DNA of 64,000 bases. It comes from Breoghania corrubedonensis. GTDB taxonomy: Bacteria > Pseudomonadota > Alphaproteobacteria > Rhizobiales > Stappiaceae. Both the position numbers and the translations under genes were made by a program. The notes beneath the pieces are model-generated. The model was not told where the DNA came from, searched no databases, and was given only the letters and a program-made list of their open reading frames with translations. Shown one piece after another: positions 1-9,246 of this stretch (position 1 is the first letter of the stretch; each line of letters starts with the position of its first letter). The stretch covers positions 186,001 through 250,000 of the forward strand of contig NZ_QAYG01000004.1 in the NCBI RefSeq assembly GCF_003053845.1. The letters run 5' to 3'.

Positions 1-1328
1 CCAATTCCGAGCACGAGGCCCCGCTCGTCAACGACGGCAAGATCCTCGATGAGCCGTCGAAATACGTCAACATCTTCACCGCCATCGACGGTGACGAGAT
101 GAAGGTCGCGTGGCAGGTGATCGTGTCGGGCAACCTCGACAATACCGATTGCGACTATCAGGGCAAGTATGCCTTCTCCACCAGCTACAACTCCGAAATG
201 GGCATGAACCTTGCGGAGATGACGGCGAACGAGATGGACCACGTCGTGGTCTTCAATCTGAAGGAGATCGAAAAGGGCATCGAGGCGGGCGACTTTCAGG
301 AACTGAACGGCGTCAAGATTATCGACGGCCGCAAGGGCCAGAACAAGAAGTACACCCGCTACATTCCGATCCCCAACAGCCCACACGGCATCAATACGGC
401 GCCGGACCAGAAGCACGTCGTGGTCAACGGCAAGCTGTCGCCGACTTGCTCGGTGATCGATGTCGAGAAACTCGACGCGCTGTTTGAGACCGATGCCGAT
501 CCGCGCTCGGCCGTGGTCGCCGAACCGCAGCTCGGCCTCGGCCCGCTCCACACCGCCTTCGACGGCAAGGGCATGGCCTACACCACGCTGTTCCTCGACA
601 GCCAGATCGTCAAGTGGGACATCGACAAGGCCGTGCGCGCCTATGCCGGCGAGAAAATCGACCCGATCATATCGAAGGTCGATGTGCACTATCAGCCGGG
701 CCACAACCACACGACCATGGGCGAAACCAAGGAAGCTGACGGCAAGTGGCTTATCACGCTCAACAAGTTCTCAAAGGACCGGTTCCTCAATGTCGGTCCT
801 CTGAAACCTGAAAACGAGCAGCTGATCGACATCTCGTCCGATGCGATGAAGATCGTGCACGACGGGCCGGCCTTCGCCGAGCCGCATGACGTCATCCTGG
901 TCAAGTCCTCGGTCGTCAATCCGGTCAGCATCTGGAAGCGCGACGATCCGATGTTCGCCGACGCGGTCGAGCAGGCCAAGGCCGACGGCATCGAACTTGA
1001 GGACGCAGCCGATGTGATCCGCGACGGCAACAAGGTGCGGGTGTACATGTACTCCACCGCGCCGACCTTCAGTCTGGAAAAGTTCACCGTCAAGGAAGGC
1101 GACGAGGTCACCGTTTACATCACCAACATCGATGACATCGACGACCTCACCCACGGCTTCACCATTTCGAACTACGGTGTCGCCATGGAAGTTGCCCCTC
1201 AGGCAACGGCCTCGGTGACGTTCACCGCCGACAGGCCGGGCGTCCATTGGTTCTACTGCCAGTGGTTCTGTCACGCGCTGCACATGGAAATGCGCGGCCG
1301 GATGCTCGTCGAACCGAAGTCGGCCTGA
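1..1328 (+). CDS. nosZ: Nitrous oxide reductase NosZ, 3' part
   Basis: This is the C-terminal part of periplasmic nitrous oxide reductase, which reduces N2O to N2 as the last step of denitrification. The reading frame is open from base 3, so the gene starts left of the window. The protein shows the seven-bladed propeller region with histidines typical of CuZ ligands ([26 protein letters not shown]). The C-terminal cupredoxin domain has the CuA signature [13 protein letters not shown], with both cysteines, the histidine and the methionine present. nosD follows after 2 bases, so nosZ is co-transcribed with the maturation genes. It looks like a typical clade I enzyme with nothing odd in the visible part. 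Confidence 0.97.
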   Translation, partial: NSEHEAPLVNDGKILDEPSKYVNIFTAIDGDEMKVAWQVIVSGNLDNTDCDYQGKYAFSTSYNSEMGMNLAEMTANEMDHVVVFNLKEIEKGIEAGDFQELNGVKIIDGRKGQNKKYTRYIPIPNSPHGINTAPDQKHVVVNGKLSPTCSVIDVEKLDALFETDADPRSAVVAEPQLGLGPLHTAFDGKGMAYTTLFLDSQIVKWDIDKAVRAYAGEKIDPIISKVDVHYQPGHNHTTMGETKEADGKWLITLNKFSKDRFLNVGPLKPENEQLIDISSDAMKIVHDGPAFAEPHDVILVKSSVVNPVSIWKRDDPMFADAVEQAKADGIELEDAADVIRDGNKVRVYMYSTAPTFSLEKFTVKEGDEVTVYITNIDDIDDLTHGFTISNYGVAMEVAPQATASVTFTADRPGVHWFYCQWFCHALHMEMRGRMLVEPKSA

Positions 1329-1330
1329 CC

Positions 1331-2608
1331 ATGATGCGCGCGCCCGTCCTAGCCGCAATCGCGCTTGTTCTGACGTCCTTCGCCGGCCCCGGTCCGGCGG
1401 ATGCGGCCGAACGCGTCGTGCAGGCCCGGGCGGGCGCGCTCATTTCGGCAATCGAAAAGGCTGAAGCCGGAGATGTCCTCCGGCTTCAGCCAGGCCTCCA
1501 TCAGGGACCTATCGTCCTCGACAAGCCTCTGACGCTCGCGGGAGTGGACGGCGCACGGATCGACGGCGGTGGCAGCGGCAGTGTCGTGACCATCGATGCA
1601 CCGGATTCAGCGATCATCGGGCTGACGCTGACCGGATCCGGCCTATCGCTGGAAACGCTCGACGCCGGTGTCAAGCTCACGCAAAAGGCGACCCGGGCGG
1701 AGGTTCGCGACAATCGCATACTGAACAACCTCGTCGGCGTCGATGTGCATGGAGCGCACGATGCTCACGTGGCGCGCAACCTCATCGAGGGGCGACAGGA
1801 TCTGCGGGTCAACGAGCGTGGCAACGGTCTTTATGTCTGGAATGCACCCGGACTCGTGGCCGAATACAACACGATCCGCCACGGCCGAGACGGTGTCTTC
1901 GTGAACACCAGCCACAAGGACACCTTCAGGGGCAACCGGTTCGAGAACCTGCGTTTCGCCGTCCACTACATGTACGGCAACGACGGCGAGATCATAGGCA
2001 ATCTCTCCACGGGCAATGACATCGGCTACGCGCTGATGTTCTCCGACGGACTGGTTGTGCGCGACAACGCCTCCATCGGCGATCGCAATCACGGCCTGAT
2101 GCTGAACTTCGCGAACAACGCCGTCATCACCGGGAACCTGGTGCGCAATGGCGGGGAAAAGTGCCTCTTCATGTATAATTCCAACAAGAACCAGGTGTCA
2201 GGCAACCGTTTCGAACATTGCATCATCGGCATCCATTTTACCGCGGGTTCCGAGCGCAACACCTTTTCCGACAACGCTTTCATCGCCAACCAGACCCAGG
2301 TGAAATACGTCGGCAGTCGCAATCTCGACTGGAGCAAGGCCGGTCGCGGCAACTACTGGAGCGACCACGCCGCCTTCGACACCAATGGCGACGGCATAGC
2401 CGACACCGCCTTCCGGCCCAATGACATGATCGACCAGATTCTATGGACACAGCCGGCAGCCAAGCTGCTTGTCGGCAGCCCCGCGGTGCAACTCCTGCGC
2501 TGGACGCAGTCGCAGTTCCCCGCCCTTCTGCCCGGCGGTGTCGTGGATACCGCCCCGCTTATGCGCCCTCCCGAGGTGACACCTCCGAACGCGGGAGTGA
2601 ACGGATGA
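1331..2608 (+). CDS. nosD: NosD, periplasmic copper-site maturation protein
   Basis: NosD is a periplasmic beta-helix protein needed to assemble the tetranuclear CuZ site of NosZ, working with the NosFY transporter. The 425-residue product begins with a Sec signal peptide (hydrophobic stretch AAIALVLTSF, then A-rich cleavage region ADAAE). It continues as NosD/CASH parallel beta-helix repeats with many N-x-I/V-x-G-N turns. An upstream in-frame start at 1247 lies inside nosZ. ATG 1331, 2 bases after the nosZ stop, gives the signal peptide and is preferred. The stop overlaps the nosF start as ATGA, implying coupled translation. Confidence 0.95.
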   Translation: MMRAPVLAAIALVLTSFAGPGPADAAERVVQARAGALISAIEKAEAGDVLRLQPGLHQGPIVLDKPLTLAGVDGARIDGGGSGSVVTIDAPDSAIIGLTLTGSGLSLETLDAGVKLTQKATRAEVRDNRILNNLVGVDVHGAHDAHVARNLIEGRQDLRVNERGNGLYVWNAPGLVAEYNTIRHGRDGVFVNTSHKDTFRGNRFENLRFAVHYMYGNDGEIIGNLSTGNDIGYALMFSDGLVVRDNASIGDRNHGLMLNFANNAVITGNLVRNGGEKCLFMYNSNKNQVSGNRFEHCIIGIHFTAGSERNTFSDNAFIANQTQVKYVGSRNLDWSKAGRGNYWSDHAAFDTNGDGIADTAFRPNDMIDQILWTQPAAKLLVGSPAVQLLRWTQSQFPALLPGGVVDTAPLMRPPEVTPPNAGVNG

Positions 2609-3519
2609 ACGAGAAACCTCTTTCCCTCCAGGCCGTCGTGAAGACTTTCGCGGATCTGCGCGCCGTCGATGAAGTCGGCTTCGATCTGGAGCCGGGGGAA
2701 CGTGTCGCGCTGGCCGGCCACAATGGCGCGGGCAAGACCACGCTGCTGAAGATGATCCTCGGCCTGCTGAGGCCTGATGGAGGCTCAATTTCGGTGCTGG
2801 GAGCGCCCCCGGGCTCGGCTGCGGCGCGCGCCGCAACAGCCTATCTTCCCGAGGCGGTGGCATTTCACAAGGCCCTGACCGGCGAAGAGGTCATGCGCTT
2901 TTTCGCAAGGCTCAAGGGCGAGGATCCGACAAAGGCCCTCGCTCTGCTCGAGCGGGTCGGCCTCGCGGAGGCTCGCCGCCGCCGGGTGGGCGCCTATTCC
3001 AAGGGCATGCGTCAACGCTTGGGGCTCGCACAGGCGCTGATCGGCCGTCCCCGCCTTGTTCTGCTCGACGAGCCGACAAGCGGCCTCGACCCTATCTCCC
3101 GGCAACAGTTTTACGAAATCATCGAGGAGATCGCGGCGACGGGGTCAACGATCCTGCTCTCCTCGCACGCCTTGACCGAGATCGAGGCGCGAACCGACCG
3201 GATCGTGATCCTGTCCAGGGGGCGGCTGGTCGCCAACGGCACACTCGCGGAGCTGCGCCAGAATGCAAGGCTGCCGATCCGCCTCAAGGTGCAAGGCAGC
3301 ACGGAAACCGCTGAAGAGATCGCCACGCGGCTCGGCGGATGCCGGATCAACGGCCGGTCCGTCGAACTGTTCTGCGAACCGAATGACAAGGTCGCGCGAC
3401 TCGCCGATATCGCCGCGCTTGGCTCCCTGGTGCGCGATGTCGATGTCACCCCGCCAAGCTTGGACGACATCTATCGCCACTTCTCCGGCGCCGACAAAAC
3501 GAGGGCGTCGTCATGCTGA
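2605..3519 (+). CDS. nosF: NosF, ABC transporter ATPase for NosZ maturation
   Basis: This is the cytoplasmic ATPase of the NosDFY complex, which is thought to supply sulfur and/or drive copper-site assembly of NosZ. The 304-residue protein has Walker A GHNGAGKTT, the ABC signature YSKGMRQRLGLAQ, Walker B LVLLDEPTSGLD and the H-loop SSHALTE. The start ATG overlaps the nosD stop (ATGA) and its end overlaps nosY by 7 bases. An upstream in-frame start at 2443 lies within nosD and is rejected. Length and order match known nosDFYLX clusters. Confidence 0.95.
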   Translation: MNEKPLSLQAVVKTFADLRAVDEVGFDLEPGERVALAGHNGAGKTTLLKMILGLLRPDGGSISVLGAPPGSAAARAATAYLPEAVAFHKALTGEEVMRFFARLKGEDPTKALALLERVGLAEARRRRVGAYSKGMRQRLGLAQALIGRPRLVLLDEPTSGLDPISRQQFYEIIEEIAATGSTILLSSHALTEIEARTDRIVILSRGRLVANGTLAELRQNARLPIRLKVQGSTETAEEIATRLGGCRINGRSVELFCEPNDKVARLADIAALGSLVRDVDVTPPSLDDIYRHFSGADKTRASSC

Positions 3520-4343
3520 GCCGTGTTTTCGCCGTCACCGGTCAGGAGATCCGCATCGGCCTGCGCAATCGCTGGATCCTGTTGTCCGCGTTGATCCTCG
3601 CCGCCTTTTCCCTGGCACTCGCGCTTCTCGGCTCCGCCCCCGCCGGCACGCTCGGCGTCGACCGCATGACCATAACCGTCGCATCCCTGGCGACGCTGTC
3701 GGTCTATCTCGTACCGTTGATCGCTCTTCTTCTGGCCTTCGATGCGGTCTCGGGCGAGATCGACCGGGGCACCTTGCTGCTGATCTTTTCATGCCCCATC
3801 AGTCGGGGGGAATTTCTCGCGGGAAAGGCGCTCGGCCACCTCTTCGTGCTGAGCCTGGCGCTCGTCGTGGGCTACGGGGCAACCGCCGCGCTTCTCTTTG
3901 CCTTGGGATCCGGTTCGGCGCAAAGCCTGATGGACTTCGCGCGTCTCGTTGCCACCTCCGCTTTGCTGGGCTTTGCATTCCTGACACTCGGCTATCTCCT
4001 GAGTGCCCTGTCGCGGCAAACGAGCACGGCGGCCGCGCTGGCGATCGGCGTCTGGCTTGTCATGGTCGTACTCTACGATCTCGCCCTGCTCGGGATCCTC
4101 GTCGCCGACACAAGCAACACCTTCGCGGGCATGGTCCTGCCCTGGGCGATCCTCGCCAATCCCGCCGACGCGTTCCGCCTCTTCAATCTGGCCGCGCTGG
4201 GGGCAAGCGATCTCGTGGGCGGCATGGCCGGAATATCCGACACCCTTCCCTTCCCTCCGGAGGCGGCGCTTCTGTCCCTCCTCGTCTTTGCCGCAGTGAT
4301 GCTGACGCTCGCCACGGCGATCGTACGGAGGCTGACGCCATGA
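3513..4343 (+). CDS. nosY: NosY, ABC transporter permease
   Basis: This is the membrane permease partner of NosF. The 276-residue protein has about six hydrophobic segments, for example ILLSALILAAFSLALALLG, LVPLIALLLAF and LFVLSLALVVGYGATAALLF. It carries the ABC-2 type pattern in which a cytoplasmic loop (DAVSGEIDRGTLLLIFSCPISRGE) follows the second segment. It overlaps nosF by 7 bases and nosL by 4 (ATGA), so the whole set is translationally coupled. Confidence 0.94.
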   Translation: MLSRVFAVTGQEIRIGLRNRWILLSALILAAFSLALALLGSAPAGTLGVDRMTITVASLATLSVYLVPLIALLLAFDAVSGEIDRGTLLLIFSCPISRGEFLAGKALGHLFVLSLALVVGYGATAALLFALGSGSAQSLMDFARLVATSALLGFAFLTLGYLLSALSRQTSTAAALAIGVWLVMVVLYDLALLGILVADTSNTFAGMVLPWAILANPADAFRLFNLAALGASDLVGGMAGISDTLPFPPEAALLSLLVFAAVMLTLATAIVRRLTP

Positions 4344-4906
4344 TCCGAAAACCAAACGCAGTGGCCGCGGCCGTGCTGCTCGCCCTGCTGGCGCTGACCG
4401 GTTGCAAACAGGAGAGCAGCGCGGAAAAACCTGCTCCGGTGGAGCTCACCCTCGATGCCGCTGGCCACTATTGCCAGATGACGGTTCTCGAACACGATGG
4501 CCCGAAGGCTCAGATACACCTTGCGGGCAATCCGCATCCGATCTGGTTCACCCAAGTGCGCGACGCCGTCGCGTTCACGCGACTGCCGGAGGAGCCCAAG
4601 GACTATGTCGCGATCTACGTGAACGACATGGAGAATGCGGAGAGTTGGGCCGAGCCGGGAAAGACGAACTGGATCGACGCCGACAACGCGTGGTTCGTGA
4701 TCGGCAGCGGCAAGACCGGGGGTATGGGTGCCCCGGAAGCCATTCCCTTCGGTACGCGCGATGGCGCGGATGATTTTGCCGACAAGAATGGCGGCTCCGT
4801 GCTGAGGTTTTCGGAAATTCCGACCAACTATGTGCTTGACGTAGCGCCAGAGAGCACGAGCAGTCGGGCTACATCACACAAAAAGGTTGCCGAGGCGTCG
4901 AAATGA
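4340..4906 (+). CDS. nosL: NosL, copper chaperone lipoprotein
   Basis: NosL is an outer-membrane-type lipoprotein that binds Cu(I) and hands copper to apo-NosZ. The 188-residue product has a lipoprotein signal peptide ending in the lipobox LTGC. It has the NosL core with the conserved YCQM motif near residue 50 and the Trp-rich IWF/WFVIGS region. An in-frame start at 3263 belongs to a longer frame that runs through nosY and is not used. ATG 4340 overlaps the nosY stop. Confidence 0.94.
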   Translation: MIRKPNAVAAAVLLALLALTGCKQESSAEKPAPVELTLDAAGHYCQMTVLEHDGPKAQIHLAGNPHPIWFTQVRDAVAFTRLPEEPKDYVAIYVNDMENAESWAEPGKTNWIDADNAWFVIGSGKTGGMGAPEAIPFGTRDGADDFADKNGGSVLRFSEIPTNYVLDVAPESTSSRATSHKKVAEASK

Positions 4907-5901
4907 CCCATTCGCCGATCCTGCCCCACGTGACCCGCCGCCGAATGCTGACCATCTCCGCAGCCGCGGCGGGCGCGTCCCTGCTTCCGTCCGCCAGCGT
5001 GGCCCGAAACGATTTTCATCGGTGGAAAGGCATTGCGCTCGGAGCGAACGCCGAGGTCATCCTCAACCATTCTGATCGCCAGGAGGCGGAGGAAACACTC
5101 TCCCGCGTCGTTGACGACGTTCGCCGGCTCGAACGCATTTTCAGCCTCTACGACACGCAAAGCGAGTTGGCGTGCTTGAACCGGGACGGACACGTCCTTA
5201 ATCCCGCACCGGAATTCCTGGAGCTTCTGGCATCCGTACGCGCGCTGCACGAGATGACCGACGGCGCTTTCGATCCGACCGTTCAGCCGCTTTGGGGCCT
5301 CTATGCCCGCTCCTTTTCGGAGACCGGTCGCTTTCCGCGCGAAAGAGACATTGCCACGGCCCTGGAGTGTGTCGGTTTTGAAGGCGTTTTCTTCGATGCG
5401 GAGAATATAAAGGTCGCGCGTCCGGGAATGGCTTTGACGCTGAACGGCGTCGCTCAAGGCTTCATCACCGACCGCGTTTCCGCCCTTTTGAAGGCCCGCG
5501 GCTATTCGGATGTCCTGGTCAATCTCGGCGAAATCGCGGCACTGGGGGCAGGGAATGCCGGTCAGGACGGCTGGCGCGTCACATTGCAGCCCGACCGGAC
5601 CAGGCGGGGGCGGCCGACCGTCCTCAAGAACCGCTCGGTGGCCACATCGAGCCTTGCCGGCATGACGTTCGACGAAGCGGGAAAGGCCTTTCATATCCTC
5701 GATCCGCGCACCGGACGACCGGCCGGCACCGATCTGTCGGGCGTCAGCGTGATCACCGATAGGGCCGCCTTCGCGGACGGTCTTTCAACCGCTGCGCTCA
5801 TCATGGGCGAACGGAACTTCCGTCTGGCTGTGAAAGACAGACGCGATATCGAGGCCTTCGCCCTCCGCACGGACGGTACGCCGACCGAATTCTCCGCCTG
5901 A
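4903..5901 (+). CDS. nosX: NosX, ApbE-like FMN transferase
   Basis: This is an ApbE-family flavin transferase that covalently attaches FMN to NosR, the electron donor to NosZ. The 332-residue protein starts with a twin-arginine signal (RRRMLTIS followed by an Ala-rich hydrophobic core). Conserved ApbE features include FSLYD near the N terminus, the LNGVAQGF motif, LVNLGEIAALG and a C-terminal DPRTGRPA. It overlaps nosL by 4 bases and is the last nos gene; nosR must lie left of the window. Confidence 0.93.
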   Translation: MTHSPILPHVTRRRMLTISAAAAGASLLPSASVARNDFHRWKGIALGANAEVILNHSDRQEAEETLSRVVDDVRRLERIFSLYDTQSELACLNRDGHVLNPAPEFLELLASVRALHEMTDGAFDPTVQPLWGLYARSFSETGRFPRERDIATALECVGFEGVFFDAENIKVARPGMALTLNGVAQGFITDRVSALLKARGYSDVLVNLGEIAALGAGNAGQDGWRVTLQPDRTRRGRPTVLKNRSVATSSLAGMTFDEAGKAFHILDPRTGRPAGTDLSGVSVITDRAAFADGLSTAALIMGERNFRLAVKDRRDIEAFALRTDGTPTEFSA

Positions 5902-6240
5902 AGCTTCTGGCGTTCTCCCTCCCGCCCAACTGGAGCCGGTGAAAGCAGGGAACTGCGTTCACCTGCCCTGCCATTGCCCATGCGCGTGAAGCCCCCGGGC
6001 GATGATGTGACCTCTTGCGAGCCTCCCTCATCCTCACTAATGCTGTCGTGACGCATTTCACGCCAACGCTGATCACGACAAGTCGCCCTTGCGGACTGCG
6101 GATGCCGCATTTCGTGTCAGGTGTCGGCGGCCAGCCGCCTGTACTCTCCTTGGGGATAGCATTCCGAACAGGCAGGGAGCCAAGGCGGAAATTTGCTGCT
6201 CTGTGAACGGATTGCGCACGGAATTCGAGAGGGAAACGCC
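5902..6240. other. Intergenic region between nosX and the Crp/Fnr gene
   Basis: This stretch of 339 bases has no convincing gene. I saw no clear Fnr-type TTGAT-N4-ATCAA site and no strong terminator after nosX. A GAGGG ribosome-binding sequence lies just before the next gene's ATG at 6241. Confidence 0.5.
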
Positions 6241-6945
6241 ATGCAGCACGAGCACAACATGATAGCACGCAAGTCACTGTTGCTCGCGTCCGCACCCGAA
6301 GATGTCTGCGACACTATCCTCAAGGAATCGCGAACACGAGAATTCGAGCGCGGAGCGACGGTCTTCCTGCAAGGCGAACGTGCGGCCGCGATATACATCG
6401 TGGTTGAAGGCTGGGTGAAACTGTTCCGCATCGCGCCAAGCGGCGCCGAGGTCGTCGTCGGCGTCTTCACGAAGGGACGCAGCTTCGGCGAAGCCGTCGC
6501 GTTCAGAAACGACGTCTATCCCGTCAGCGCGGAAGCCGCCACCGACTGCACGCTCATCCGCATCGAGGCGGACGTCTTCCTCCGGATGATCACCGCCCAG
6601 CCCGAGATTGCGGTTTCGATCCTTTCCGCGACATTCGCCCACCTCCACAACCTTGTGTTTCAGGTCGAGCAGCTCAAGGCGCAGACCGGAGCACAGCGGG
6701 TCGCCGAGTTCCTGCTGGACCTGTGCGATCGCACAGAAGGCTCGTGCAGCGTCATCCTGCCATACGACAAGGCGCTTATCGCCGGCCGGCTAGGCCTGAA
6801 GCCGGAAAGTCTTTCGCGTGCATTCGTCAGATTGCGAGAGCACGGCGTGTCGATCCAGGGCAACCAGGCACAGATCAAGGATGTTGCCAGCCTGAGCGAA
6901 TACGTCAGGGAAGACACTGCCTTGTCATGGAGCCGCAACGCCTGA
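6241..6945 (+). CDS. Crp/Fnr-family regulator (Dnr/NnrR-like)
   Basis: This is a probable NO- or redox-responsive activator of denitrification genes. The 234-residue protein has an N-terminal cyclic-nucleotide-binding-fold sensor (about residues 20-130; EGWVKLFRIAPSGAE and GRSFGEAVAF). A long dimerisation helix follows. The C-terminal winged helix has the recognition helix LKPESLSRAFVRLR, whose E..SR pattern is that of Fnr. It lacks the N-terminal cysteine cluster of true Fnr, so it fits the Dnr/NnrR group. The start is ATG 6241, with GAGGG 7 bases upstream, rather than the earlier TTG at 6193. It lies between the nos genes and nnrS, which supports the role. Confidence 0.85.
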   Translation: MQHEHNMIARKSLLLASAPEDVCDTILKESRTREFERGATVFLQGERAAAIYIVVEGWVKLFRIAPSGAEVVVGVFTKGRSFGEAVAFRNDVYPVSAEAATDCTLIRIEADVFLRMITAQPEIAVSILSATFAHLHNLVFQVEQLKAQTGAQRVAEFLLDLCDRTEGSCSVILPYDKALIAGRLGLKPESLSRAFVRLREHGVSIQGNQAQIKDVASLSEYVREDTALSWSRNA

Positions 6946-7106
6946 CGATGGGGCGCGAGCCATGGGCCGGCTTTCAATTCATCCGGCGGCCCGCTCACTA
7001 ACGAAAGCGAGGCAACGGGAATGATCACTGGGCCCGATCCGGCATCGACATTCCCCGCGGCCCCTCGCCCCATTGCGCGTCCCCAGGCCCGTCGAAACCG
7101 CCCTTG

Positions 7107-8306
7107 TCAGGCTCCCCCGCTTCTAAGTTTCTCGCTCCAGAACGCCGGCCAAAGGGCCGCGACGAAGAGCGCGAAAGCCGCTATCCACAAGGCCCCGGAG
7201 ACGAAGATACCCGGGTAGTACCACTGGAAGTCGAGGGACGAAGCGGTCCAGCGCAAAAGCGCGGCGAGCGGCAACAGCGCATAGGCGAACGCCACCGCAT
7301 GGGGAGCGACGAGCGGCCGTCCGGTGTGACCGAGAGCCGCCCGGCTCATGACGGCCAGTGTCATACCGCCGACCGCGCCAATGCCAAGCACGTGCAGCGC
7401 CGCGATCTCGCTGCCAATGCCGAGATCGGCGAGCCCGAAGAGAATATAGCCCGTGCCGAGAAGAGCAAAGCCGGCGTGCAGTGCCCAGACGATCGGCTCA
7501 CCGAGCGTGTGGACGCTACGCCAGCCGGAAAGACGCACGATCTGGGCGGCGCCGGTCATGAGAGCGATACCTCCGGTCACGGTCTCCGGCATCCCCACGA
7601 TCAACGCCAGAGGCAGCAGGATCGCGCCACCGACCCCAGTCATCTCCGCCCACCGGCGTGAGACCGGCAGCGCCGTCTCCTGTCCCTTGCGCATCAGCGC
7701 GTTCCGCGTGAAGGCCGGCGTAACACGCCCCCCGAGAACCGCAATCATGGCACATATACCGAAGAGACCGACCCGAAAGCCCGCCCAGGCCGTATCGTCG
7801 GTGACACCGATCCATTCCAGATGGATCATCCAGTCACCCACCCAGATGATCGCAAGAAGTCCCAGGAACATCATGTTCTGGGGCTTTGGGCGCTTCACCA
7901 GTTGCGTCGCAATCTTCATCCCCAGGAAAGGCAGGAACGAGAGATCGACCACCGCGACGAAGACGGGGGAGAGATCCGCGGAGAACCAGATCGCGATCCG
8001 CCCGGCGAGCCATAATGCGGCGGCGGCACCGATGTAAAGATGACGTGCCGCCTTGGCGCCGGTCCAGTTCGGAACCGCCGTCAGAAAGAAGCCCCCGAGC
8101 GCGGCTGTGGGGAAGCCGAAAATCATTTCATGCGCATGCCAGAGGTGTGGCGGCATGGCGAACGGATCATCGGCGAACGAGCCACCGGCGGCGTGGATAC
8201 CGAGCCAGCCTGTCCAAACAAGAATGGCGAAGACACCGTAGAGCCCGGCAGCGAGGAAGAAGACGCGAAACCCCTCTCCCAGGAGACGCTTCAGAGGAAC
8301 AATCAT
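7107..8306 (-). CDS. nnrS: NnrS, haem-copper membrane protein of NO metabolism
   Basis: NnrS is a polytopic membrane protein found with NO and denitrification genes, where it helps cells withstand NO stress. The 399-residue product has about 12 hydrophobic segments and conserved histidines in PPHLWHAHEMIFGFP, the hallmark of the family. The frame extends upstream to 8558, but ATG 8306 begins the family's usual N terminus (MIVPLKRLLGEGFRVFFLAAG) and has GGAG about 7 bases upstream. It is convergent with the Crp/Fnr gene that probably controls it. Confidence 0.93.
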   Translation of the reverse strand: MIVPLKRLLGEGFRVFFLAAGLYGVFAILVWTGWLGIHAAGGSFADDPFAMPPHLWHAHEMIFGFPTAALGGFFLTAVPNWTGAKAARHLYIGAAAALWLAGRIAIWFSADLSPVFVAVVDLSFLPFLGMKIATQLVKRPKPQNMMFLGLLAIIWVGDWMIHLEWIGVTDDTAWAGFRVGLFGICAMIAVLGGRVTPAFTRNALMRKGQETALPVSRRWAEMTGVGGAILLPLALIVGMPETVTGGIALMTGAAQIVRLSGWRSVHTLGEPIVWALHAGFALLGTGYILFGLADLGIGSEIAALHVLGIGAVGGMTLAVMSRAALGHTGRPLVAPHAVAFAYALLPLAALLRWTASSLDFQWYYPGIFVSGALWIAAFALFVAALWPAFWSEKLRSGGA

Positions 8307-8585
8307 GACTAGGCTCCGGATAGCGCGGCCCGATCCGTCATTTTCAGCCGCGATTTCGCAACTCTGCGGGTTTCTCGATCGAGGCGGCATGGCCTTGCAG
8401 AACGGGTCGGGCGCGTACTTGTTCGGCGAACATGGGTCTGATTGTCCCGCCCCCCGCGCAAAGCCCGGGAACCGCCATCGTCCCGACGGCGTATTCGGCA
8501 ATAAGGAAGAACCGGCCCAAGGGCTCATGACGCGTTTCGACGCGAGATGAGCCGGCACGATACGATCAAAGCGGGACGTTTATCC

Positions 8586-8599
8586 TTAACCAAAGTCAA
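8586..8599. promoter_or_regulatory. Candidate Crp/Fnr-type (Dnr/NnrR) box
   Basis: The sequence TTAAC-caaa-GTCAA reads TTGAC-tttg-GTTAA on the minus strand, a near-perfect inverted repeat with the 5-4-5 geometry of Fnr/Dnr sites. It lies in the 412-base divergent gap between nnrS and the Lrp-type gene, 280 bases before the nnrS ATG. The rest of this gap shows no gene. Distance and imperfect match keep this tentative. Confidence 0.35.
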
Positions 8600-8701
8600 G
8601 GTCTCTGCAAGTCAACCTTCTCAGGCGCTACACGCCGCTACGGCAATACCACCCGGCAAGCGGACCCAATGTGGATTTTTCCCATTGAACGGTCTCGAAT
8701 A

Positions 8702-8713
8702 GATCATATGATC
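8702..8713. promoter_or_regulatory. 12-bp perfect palindrome before the Lrp-type gene
   Basis: GATCATATGATC is a perfect palindrome ending 5 bases before the ATG of the Lrp/AsnC-type gene. Lrp-family proteins often bind AT-rich palindromes and repress themselves, so an autoregulatory site is possible. Confidence 0.35.
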
Positions 8714-8718
8714 GACGT

Positions 8719-9180
8719 ATGAGCGCAAAAATCGACAAAATTGACCAACGGATCCTCGGGGAGCTGCAGAAGAATTCAGCGCGGTCCCAGCGCGAGCTGG
8801 CGGAGGCTGTCGGGCTATCGCAAAATGCCTTGTGGCGGCGACTGAAAGCGCTGGAATCCGACGGGATCATTGAAGGCTATGGCGCGCGCGTTCGCCCGGA
8901 CGCGGTCGGAATGCAGCTCCTGGTCTTCGTCATGGTGCGCACGCGCAACCACTCCTCCGACTGGCTCAAGACGTTCCGCGCCCACATTGAATCGATATCG
9001 GAGATTGTCGGATTCTACCGGATCAGCGGCAATTACGACTACCTGCTCAAGATCGCCACGTCCGATATGAACAGCTACGATCAGGTCTACCAGAAGATCA
9101 TCGAGAAGATGGAACTGGAGGCTGTCACATCCTATTTCACGATGGAAACGATCTTCGACAACCGGCCACCCCGGTTCTAG
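8719..9180 (+). CDS. Lrp/AsnC-family transcriptional regulator
   Basis: This is a DNA-binding regulator of the feast/famine family. The 153-residue protein has an N-terminal helix-turn-helix (residues 5-60; LDxRIL-type start IDQRILGELQKNSARSQRELAEAV, recognition helix SQNALWRRLKAL). It then has a C-terminal RAM ligand-binding domain (ISGNYDYLLKIATSDM). It is convergent with the cysteine desulfhydrase-like/ridA pair. Lrp-type regulators such as DecR/CdsR sense cysteine and control desulfhydrases in other bacteria, so cysteine is a plausible ligand. That link is inference from position only. Confidence 0.9.
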   Translation: MSAKIDKIDQRILGELQKNSARSQRELAEAVGLSQNALWRRLKALESDGIIEGYGARVRPDAVGMQLLVFVMVRTRNHSSDWLKTFRAHIESISEIVGFYRISGNYDYLLKIATSDMNSYDQVYQKIIEKMELEAVTSYFTMETIFDNRPPRF

Positions 9181-9208
9181 TGGACCGCCACAGGACCTGT
9201 CCGGCATA

Positions 9209-9239
9209 CAGCCGACGGCTCAACATGTGCCGCCGGCTG
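9209..9239. terminator. Hairpin between convergent genes
   Basis: CAGCCGACGGC and GCCGCCGGCTG form an 11-bp stem with one mismatch around a 9-base loop. It sits between the 3' ends of the Lrp-type gene and the desulfhydrase-like gene. It has no T-run, so it may be only a weak bidirectional terminator. Confidence 0.4.
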
Positions 9240-9246
9240 CGCTGCG

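Noticed and set aside
3263-4339. N-terminal extension of the NosL frame through nosY
   Set aside because: nosY is supported in another frame and NosL has its lipoprotein signal at ATG 4340.
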